Shown: positions 56,829 to 64,000 of the stretch, one piece after another
Position numbering within the stretch: the first letter of the stretch is position 1
How the letters are laid out: every line of letters begins with the position of its first letter
Assembly (NCBI GenBank): GCA_019802505.1
Contig: JAFMOC010000078.1
Span: forward strand, 1-64,000
Source of the DNA: Corydoras sp. C115
Lineage: Eukaryota > Chordata > Actinopteri > Siluriformes > Callichthyidae
Length of the DNA: 64,000 nucleotides
Reading direction: 5' to 3'
Translations under genes and position numbers: made by a program
Notes under the pieces: model-generated
The model's input: the letters and a program-made list of their open reading frames with translations, nothing else
The model's database searches: none
What the model was told of the DNA's origin: nothing

Positions 56829-56885
56829 TTGTTTCTGTGTAATGGAGAGGTTCTTCCAATCATCCATCAAAGTTTTCATTTTGCT
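56829..56885 (-). CDS. tfam: Mitochondrial transcription factor A, penultimate exon
   Basis: 57 nt, 19 codons, SKMKTLMDDWKNLSITQKQ, the middle of HMG box B (compare the family's LKTVKENWKNLSDSEKE). Acceptor TTTTCTAG at 56886. The donor is CAA|GCAAGT: a GC instead of GT at the first two intron bases, otherwise a perfect consensus. Phase 0 at both ends. The intron to the last exon is only 80 bp. Confidence 0.92.
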
Positions 56886-57019
56886 CTAGAAAACATAATT
56901 AAAAAGAAAAGATTAATGAAATGCAAGAAAAAAAACTTGGAATTGCAGGGAATTACCCAAAATAATGCTGAAGTCACTTCCTATGTGTATTATTAAGACT
57001 AAGACCAGGCTTACTTTTT

Positions 57020-57275
57020 TACACACATTTAACACACAAGTTCCAGTAAAAGGCATTGGTAAAGTTACAGAATCCAGAAGGCCCCAATGCATCGTTCACC
57101 ACTGCCAACATCTCAAAATACATCTTTTCCACAAGAACTTGCTATGAAAAAAAGCCAGATTGGATAACAATCAGGTTTGATTATGATGTAGCTGGTTTAT
57201 CCTTAACTAATGACTTGTATTGTTGTCTCATTTGTAAGATGCATTGGATAAAAGCGTCTGCTAAATGTGATGTAA
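57020..57275 (+). mobile_element. L2 3'-end fragment in a tfam intron
   Basis: Degraded sequence with GTTCACCACTGCCAAC, AACAATCAGGTTTGAT and GGATAAAAGCGTCTGCTAAA. It is the old 3' end of an L2 (or SINE sharing its tail), antisense to tfam. Confidence 0.8.
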
Positions 57276-58559
57276 TGCACCAGGTAAAGTACAAGTTCAT
57301 TTATTTATAAAGCACTTTTATTTATTTATTATTTTTTTTACAATAGTGCATTGCCTTAAAGCTGTGCTACAATTACAAAAAAAGCCTGAATGCACAAAAA
57401 GCATGCCAAAATGAGAGTGGAATAATTCCCTGCAATTTGTTTTAAAGTTTTGTTTAAAGGAATACACCTTATTTAGACACTGCTTAGTGGGCGACCAGGT
57501 ACTGTTAAAAAACCAAGAAGAATAGTGGAAGTCTACCAAGACTACAATAAAGTGGATACCAGTGCTGTGAATTTAATGTTACTGGAAAATGTTTCGGGTA
57601 GGTCTCAAAAAGTCCTAATCTCTTCTACAAATAAAAAGAAAGAAATAAAACAGTTCAAATAACAATCATTTGATTAAAATGTTTGATTATACTACCATGT
57701 AGCTGGTTTTCAGAAGGCACCTTTTTCAGACACTGCTCAGTGGGTGGCCAGGTAGTGTTAAACAATACAATATTGTACAATATAAAGAACAATGGTGCTT
57801 CAATGCCTTTCTGAAGATTTTGGGGTTTGGTCCTAAACAATACCACATTTAGAAACTTAATGGAAAATTACTTGAACCGTCTATTATATAAGCACAAACT
57901 TTAGTGATGAAAAGGAAGTTTGCATTTATATTTTTATATTTCCTTTAAACAAGTACACATTTACAAGCAGCTTTTTTTGCATATGGGCATGATCATTAGG
58001 CATTTTTTAGTCTTGGAAACTGGCAGGTTGGTACAACCGATTCAAGCATTGGCTTTCAAACATGCAGCTACAATGGCTAATAAGTTTACTCTTGCAATAA
58101 AAGAGGCTTGAATAATTAAGCATTAACTAGACTGAGCTCAAATATGCTATTTTAAGCACTTTATGTTTGTCAGGGTTAAAGCAAAATCTAAACAATAATG
58201 TAAGTTGAATCATCTGGCAAAGTGTTACAATTTTAAAATCATTAAATGTGTGGGATTTTTTTTTTTTTGCCAAGATCATAAAATTTCAGTTATTTGCCCA
58301 GCGCCCGAAACGTTCTCCCCTGGATGGGAATGGGGAACCCCCCCCCCGCGACCCTAGTAGAGGATAAAGTGGAAGATAATGGATGGATGGATAAAATTTC
58401 AGTTATTACTGGGTAATTTCAGAATAAAGTAAAACTCTTCTTCTACATACATGAAATACAGATGGATAGACAGATAGATGGATAGATAGATGGATGGATA
58501 GAAAGATAGATGGATGGATAGGTGTGGGTGTCATTATTATAATTATTATTATAATTTTT
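57276..58559. other. tfam intron: AT-rich, with a small repeated block and a (GGAT)n tail
   Basis: Two related 45-bp copies (CAGACACTGCTCAGTGGGTG type) lie at 57466-57510 and 57719-57763. 58290-58395 holds a GCCCGAAACGTTCTCCCC block ending in ATGGATGGATGG, also seen in degraded form at 38275-38335: a SINE/LINE 3' tail. (GATA/GGAT)n at 58455-58525. Confidence 0.5.
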
Positions 58560-59415
58560 TTATTGTTGAACATTTTTATTAAATGCCTGAAACAAGAGTC
58601 TTCCACTACAGCATAAGAAGTACATCGCAGATCACTTCTTGTGGTTTCATTATTGCGGGTTTGCTTTTTGTAATGTATCTAATTCTGTATCGGATTTTTC
58701 GTCACATTGCAGAATTTTTGCTATGTATTTTGCAAAATGTATATAGGTTTAAGAGTTTATAAAGTGTTTAACAGCATATGAAGTTTTATACAAGTTTGAG
58801 AAGGATTTATAAAGCCTTAAACATATAAATAATAAAATAATTATAACGCCGCTTCATCGCAAGGTCTCTGGAATGTAACCCCTACAATATTGTGAGGAAT
58901 TACTGTACATGCTCATTGCTTCAGTAATGGATCTGTCAGATTTCCCAACTCGGGAGCAGAAGATTAAGCGCGCACGTCCACATAATCAGAGCTAATAAAA
59001 AAACAAATGATTAAATCTTGCTACTTTTTACACTAATTTGACTAAACCTTTTTCATGGTTACAGTTAACGTGTGTGCGTTTAATCCCAAGATGGGAAATC
59101 AGACAGCACAAATCCATTACTGAAACAATGACAAAGTACAGTAATCCCTCAGGCTTTATAAAACCTTCCCACACTTGTATAAACACTTCATATGCTATTA
59201 AACTTTCTAACCTCTTAAAACTACAAAAAAAATTTGCAAAAACATAGCACAAAATGCCACAATACAATGAAAGCTCTAATATAGAATTAGCTATTATGGG
59301 AAAAAAAAAAACAGTGAAGAGTGAAGCCGTGAGAAGTAATCCGCGATATGCTCCATATGCTGTAGTGGAGAACGCTGGTTTCATGCATTTATTAAGTGTT
59401 CGACTATAAAATAAC
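58560..59415. repeat. Large imperfect inverted repeat in a tfam intron
   Basis: Left arm about 58560-58985, right arm about 59040-59415. Matching words: CCACTACAGCATA and its complement TATGCTGTAGTGG; AGCATATGAAG and CTTCATATGCT; TTCAGTAATGGATCTGT against the complement of ACAAATCCATTACTGAA. TACAGTAATCCCTC-type ends occur in both arms, resembling pogo/Tigger-like termini. No coding content. Confidence 0.75.
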
Positions 59416-59477
59416 AATTGAAATGAACCTACACATCTAGGAGCAAAATAATGTCCAGTTGCAGTGCATGTCTTTAC

Positions 59478-59573
59478 CGTCATACTAATTCCTTTTGCTT
59501 CTTCAAAGTGCTCGGACATGAAAATGTTGAACGCCGTTCTGGGACGTTTGGGCTTCCCTAGACTGTTAAGTTC
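59478..59573 (-). CDS. tfam: Mitochondrial transcription factor A, exon with start of HMG box B
   Basis: 96 nt, 32 codons: ELNSLGKPKRPRTAFNIFMS, EHFEEAKGISMT. The GKPKRPRTAFNIFMSEHF block is the first helix region of HMG box B, which binds and bends DNA. Acceptor is a long T run then TTTGCAG at 59574; donor ACG|GTAAAG at 59477. The 2.6-kb intron to the next exon is full of repeats. Exons for the mitochondrial targeting peptide and HMG box A were not found in the window and should lie to the right of 64000, given the orientation. Confidence 0.93.
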
Positions 59574-59599
59574 CTGCAAAAAAAAAAAAAATAAATAAA

Positions 59600-59954
59600 T
59601 TATACTGTATGTCATGACTATGTGTCAGGGCCTTCAAGGCCTAAAAATATCTGAATTACCGACTGATGGTAATTAAATTTACATTAAATTTACACGTAAG
59701 TCATTCCAAATGCTCTGTCTACTTCCTTTAATTGCGTTTCCCCTTGGTTGCACCCCTTCCAGATCTGTATTTTCTGATTAAAGAATTTAACTACATTTCA
59801 GCATCATCATTTGCTACATTTTAAAATTTTCTGCCCAGGCTTTTAGAATGAATTGCTGGCCCAATAGCATTAAATAAGTGTAGATCAACCTGTTGCTTTA
59901 ACTAAATAAATTTGAGTTAACTTTTCAGAGCCTTCTAGAAGGCCTAGTTTATGT
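59600..59954. other. tfam intron, nothing recognised
   Basis: AT-rich, no repeat or ORF identified. Confidence 0.4.
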
Positions 59955-60600
59955 CAGCATCCAAATCCTGCTGCCCAAAGCATTCCCCAAACCTTTGCTA
60001 AGGAGCATCTTGTGTGGAATGAAAAGAAGTGGTCCAGAGTTTTACATTTTAGTGATAAAAGCAAGTTCAATTTATTTGTGTCTGACAGGAAACATGTTAG
60101 TCGACAAACTGGGGAAAAACTGTGAAGTCAGGTGGAGGAGGAAGTGTCATGGTTTGGGGAATGTTTTCAGCAGCGCCTCTCAAACAGCTACATGGCAGAG
60201 TGAAAGCAAGTGTGCATCAGAACCCTCTTCAGCAACACATAGTTCCTTCCATGCGTTCTCAATCAGCAGAAATGTTTTTCTCAGGCAGGACAATGGGGGG
60301 CTAAACAGGGGGGGCTGTCACACAGCAAAATGTGAAAAACCGAAAACATTAAACTAATGAAATGGCCATCATAATGTTCTAATCTAAACCTAATAGAAAA
60401 CCTCTGGAAAATTCAGGGTGACAAGGTTATGGCCAAGAAACCCACAACAGTCACAAAACTGTGGAAGAGACTCTAAAAACAGTGAACCAAAATCACAGCA
60501 GAGCAGTGTGAGAGACTAGTGATGTCCTGTGATGCAGATGTGCTAAAGTTATTCAAAGCAAGGGTCTGTACAATTCCTACTGATTGGTGACTTGGAACAT
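59955..60600 (+). mobile_element. Tc1-like transposon remnant
   Basis: Plus strand reads LHFSDKSKFNLFVSDRKHVS (first D), SGGGGSVMVWGMFSA and, frameshifted, SNLNLIENLWKIQGD (third acidic residue; the family has SPDLNPIENLW). The second D region is degraded. No inverted repeats found. It is a different and older Tc1 lineage than 51535-52416, lying in sequence that is probably tfam intron. Confidence 0.82.
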
Positions 60601-60656
60601 TCAGAAAATTTTGTTGTAATCTTTCTCTGTGATAGTCATTGCAACTCTCAAATTAT

Positions 60657-61645
60657 TAGGGCTGCAAAAAAGAATCGATAAGATAGATTAAGAAAAGTGT
60701 CGACAACGAATTCGTATCAATTCGTTGTGTCGCATGATTTAAGCGTTACGCGCAATGTCGGAATCGCTTACGTCACCTGCAGTGCTAAAAAAAATATTAA
60801 GAGCGGGTTCAACGGAACTAGGCGGAGCGGAGGTGGAATCTGCAAAACAAGTTTAACAAAGTTTAATAAACTCTACAAATGAAACATGACCGACGCAAAA
60901 AAAAAAAAAAAAAGATTTGGCTTAATTAGCAAAAGTGTGGGAGCACTTCATGCTTCACACAACTAAAGAACGCAACATGTAAACGACGCGAAAATAATTT
61001 GACCTGCACGGAGAACCATGGTGAAGATACACCACCTGAAACTAAACATGTTGGAGTCACCGATGAGGATGAAGGAGCTCAACAGCAGAGTAAATCACTA
61101 CAGTATATAATAATAGTGAATCAACATAACAGTGACCTCACACTATGAGAACCAGCAGATCACGCTTCATGCTGTTTTTAGTTGTTAACTGGATAATGAC
61201 AGTGATGTGTGTTACTTTTTATTTTCGTTTAATTAGCTTAAGCAGTGTTTAAATGTGCTTAAACTTGTACACAATGGTGGTAATTAATAGATTAAGCTTT
61301 AATTTTCTGACAAAGTATGAGTGAAGACACTGCACTCTATGGGAGTGAGGTAGGAATTGCATTTAGACGGGGATTAGGTAACAGAGCTATTAAAATTTTT
61401 GTAATTTTTTTTTTTTTTTTACACACAATGCTACATATTGTGCCAGTGTGTGTATGAGATTTGTGTTTAATTGCTCTTTGTGTTATTTGGGTGCCCTAAA
61501 CTCATATTGCAAATAAAACCAGACATTTATTGACCTGTTTAATAAAGACGTTTATTGAATTTTTTTTTTAATCCGATTCAGCGATTAATCGAGAAAAAGT
61601 AAAAAATAGTAAAAATTCGACCAATAATTGTTACTTGCAGCCATA
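60657..61645. mobile_element. hAT-type DNA transposon, deletion derivative
   Basis: Ends TAGGGCTGCAA and TTGCAGCCATA are inverted copies with one mismatch, flanked by 8-bp duplications CAAATTAT and CTAATTAT (7 of 8), as for hAT. Inside, near 60920-61060, are pieces of a BED-type zinc finger (KVWEHF-like, then degraded). ATCGATAAG and CGATTAATCGAGAAA occur subterminally. No transposase catalytic region; non-autonomous. Confidence 0.78.
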
Positions 61646-61653
61646 CTAATTAT

Positions 61654-62225
61654 GAGGTTTTATTTTGAGGGTTAAATTTACTAATACTTTTTTTTGTAAA
61701 AACCCTGTTCCAGCGGCATAGTTTACCCCTTACAAAAAAATCCTGTTACAGAAAAGTTTTTAATTTTAATAATTCCATTTAAAAAAGTTTCATAGATTAT
61801 ATATTCAGGGCCCACAATTTAAATTGTTTTAATGGTATTTATTTGTTTATTTTTACATAATTTGGGCTTCCAGCTCATAAAACCCACGAAAACAGAAAAA
61901 AGTTTGGTGAGTTTGGTGTTTGTTTGTGCTTAGTGCCTTATCAGCAGCATATTGGCTATATTATGGCATTGATTTTTTTGTGACAGAGTTTTGTGGTTTT
62001 TCGGAAGTTTTGTGATCGAGTATCACAGACTTAAAATACTGTCTTTATTCGAATAACTTCCAAAAAGCGAAGTATTTTAATTGGTGGGATCCTTGCAAAA
62101 AATTATTTTATATTTTCAACCATATAAAAGTTAAAATTCAACCATATAAAAATTTCTGGTGGTTGAAATTGCAGGGCATTCTACTAAAATATTGTATAGT
62201 TTGGAAGTTGTACAGTATTGGCAGT
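61654..62225. other. AT-rich stretch, nothing recognised
   Basis: No ORF or repeat identified between the hAT derivative and the LINE. Confidence 0.4.
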
Positions 62226-62410
62226 CTGGAGTATTCTCACCAACCAGAAGGTGACGGTGGATGAGGGCAGTGTGACCAATTCGGCATTCAGTTAGGATTG
62301 TCTGATTTCATCTGCTAAGGAAGTCTGCATTGCATTTAATGTTGATGATGGGGGATATTTCATACTGTTTATTTTGTGCGTTGTTAGACCATTCATTTTG
62401 CCATTTTTGT

Positions 62411-62885
62411 CTACAATGCACTTCTACTAGATGGTAGGTATCCGTATTTGGAATAGATGTCCAGGTGATTACCTGGTTTATTGCTTCCTTCCGCTAAAAT
62501 GTCTGTTTTTTCATTGCCCTTGATGCCACTATGACCCAAAATCCAGCAATAGAAAATGGAGAATCCTCGGCCGTAGAGTTCTCTTTCTGTGGTTAGCAGT
62601 TTGTAGATAACTGGGTGGTTATTCAAAAATTCCAGAGATTGGATGCGGGACTTTGAGCCTGTACAGATCATATTTTTTGTAGGAGCTAGTAGATATGAAA
62701 CTGGCAGCCAGGAGGGCATAAGCCACCGCCATATATATTGTAGCATGAAGTGGGAGGCGGATGCTGTTGCTGTGATAAAAGCAGCACCTACTTGAGCCTC
62801 TGTTTTTGATCCATCTGTAAATATATACAGTATCTGTGTTTCGGGAAACTGAGCCCGACCGCATCATACAAAGACAGGCAGTCAA
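62411..62885 (-). pseudogene. RNase H domain of the Nimb/I-type LINE
   Basis: FTDGSK (first catalytic Asp, about 62810) in one frame, then the frame open from 62746 with MLQYIWRWLMPSWLPVSY and CWILGHSGIKGNEKTDILAE (last catalytic Asp and the xxGHSGIxGNExxD signature). Frameshifted near 62750. Confidence 0.78.
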
Positions 62886-63604
62886 GTGGTAACATATTCT
62901 GCTTTGCTAATATTGACTGGGTTTGTATTATGTTTTTGTTTCCTCAAGGTCCAGGGAGCAGGCAGTGGGGGCTTGGTGCGGCCCTCTGAGATATTTAAGG
63001 TGGACAAAACTGGGCCTATCCACATGCAAAAGTGTCTGATTTGGTTGGGTCTAATTCCATAGAGGCCTTTTATCCCGAGAGCTGTTCGCAAGCTGATCTG
63101 TAGTCTTCTGATGGGTAGAGGTGGTTCGCTTGATAAAAACATGCAGTCGTTCTGAATGCACCCAGGATGAGCCTGAGGCCTTGGTGGTACACTGTATTTA
63201 GAGCTTTCAGGTATGATGGTCTGGCAGCTCCATATACTATACTACCATAATCAAAATGGGGCCGGATGAGAGCAGTGAAGAAGTGTTTCAAAAGTCGCAC
63301 CCCATGTGGTATTTGCTAAGACCTTTATAAGATGTAGGGAATTTTGGCACTTCTTTTTAAGGGACTGAATGTGAGCCTTGAAGTTAAGTTTAGAGTCCAG
63401 CCACAGCCCTAGAAACCAAACTGTCTTTTCGTTTTTCAAAAGATCGTCGACCAATAAGAGTCGAGGCTCCGGGTGTAGTGCCCTCATTGTGCAAAAATGA
63501 CAACAAACCGTTTTAGATTTGGACAACTTAAAACCATTTTGGAGGGTCCATTTCTGGATTTTTTTTGATGGACAACTGGAGTGATCATTCAACATGAGCC
63601 ATAT

Positions 63605-63892
63605 TTATCGGCCTCTGCCGCTAATGGACAGATCATCCACATACTGGCAGATGAAGACATTAGGTTCCAGGTTTTGGGAAATACCATTGATTCTAATATT
63701 AAAAAGGGTTACAGACAAAACTCCACCCTGCAGCATGCCCTGTTCTTGACAGTGTGGATCAGAGTGAGTGTCATTTACTTTCATTCTGAAATTACGGTTA
63801 TTAAGATCAGTCAGCGATAAACATAGGGAGCTGTCGTCGGAGTCCCATGTTGTATAAATCCTCCAAGACTTCTTGCCTCCATGTGGTATCAT
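63605..63892 (-). pseudogene. RT fragment of the Nimb/I-type LINE
   Basis: Holds RT motifs B and C (QGGVLSVTLFNI; YVDD with both aspartates). It is cut by frameshifts on either side: motif A is in another frame at about 63890-63920, and the thumb continues in the frame open from 63595 down to 63251. Confidence 0.8.
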
Positions 63893-64000
63893 ACGCTATT
63901 TCGATATCGAAGAACACAGAGATTACATGCTGCTTACTGAGAAATCCATCATAAATGTATTTTTCGATTCTGATCAGATGGTCCTATGTACTTCTGCCCT

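Larger units (their letters stand above)
62226..64000 (-). mobile_element. Nimb/I-type LINE, antisense, continues beyond the window
   Basis: Minus-strand order: RT motif A-like block FDIEIAYDTTWR near the right edge, QGGVLSVTLFNIRI (motif B), FICQYVDDLSIS (motif C), VWFLGLWLDSKLNFKAHI, FTALIRPHFDYGSIVYGAA, then an RNase H domain with FTDGSK and CWILGHSGIKGNEKTDILA. A C-terminal RNase H is characteristic of the I/Nimb group. Several frameshifts split it into pieces. Confidence 0.82.

Noticed and set aside
59028..59615. 195-codon open frame over the tfam exon
   Set aside because: Only 59478-59573 is coding; the rest is intron read-through past a good GTAAAG donor.
59600..64000. HMG box A and mitochondrial targeting exons of tfam
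   Set aside because: Looked for on the minus strand but not found; the region is filled with transposons, so these exons probably lie beyond the right edge.

Overview
This is vertebrate genomic DNA from a teleost fish. The evidence is the last three coding exons of tfam on the minus strand, a decayed last exon of a neurocalcin/hippocalcin-type gene, L2 LINEs and a tRNA-derived SINE that share one 3' tail, L1-Tx1, Rex-type and Nimb-like LINEs, Tc1 and hAT DNA transposons, Ty3 elements with and without a chromodomain, and long TA, GT and GATA runs. I lean weakly towards an otophysan. Almost all of the window is transposon or satellite DNA, much of it nested.

Layout. 1-3.3 kb: a coding exon split by a non-autonomous LTR element (element 1). 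4.0-5.6 kb: a tandem repeat of about 160 bp. 5.6-12.4 kb: Ty3 element A, with a nearly intact pol and a 1.07-kb internal tandem duplication. 12.4-25.2 kb: two satellite families (about 140 bp and about 416 bp), invaded by a Rex-type LINE and an L1-Tx1 LINE. 25.6-50.4 kb: nested elements, namely two copies of a 432-bp LTR, two L2 copies, element 2 inside one L2, chromoviruses B and C, a 756-bp duplication around C, and element 3 inside the neurocalcin-like exon. 50.4-54.6 kb: LTR remnant, SINE, Tc1 and another L2. 56.4-59.6 kb: tfam. 59.9-64 kb: Tc1 remnant, hAT derivative and an antisense Nimb/I-type LINE that runs off the right edge.

The most unusual content is elements 1, 2 and 3. They have paired LTRs of about 335-376 bp and no recognisable gag or pol. 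Each carries the same short acidic/basic protein block (core W-R-[YC]-G-[YF]-E-[AS]-L-C-A-E-E, an acidic SD patch, a V-x-F-V-K-P-P or S-V-K-P-P segment and an arginine-rich stretch), followed by GC-rich arrays of 24-54-bp repeats. All three sit inside protein-coding sequence: a host exon, an L2 ORF and the neurocalcin-like exon. I do not recognise this protein block.

The only apparently functional host gene is tfam. It shows two consensus-like introns, one with a GC-AG donor. The other host exons here are disrupted.
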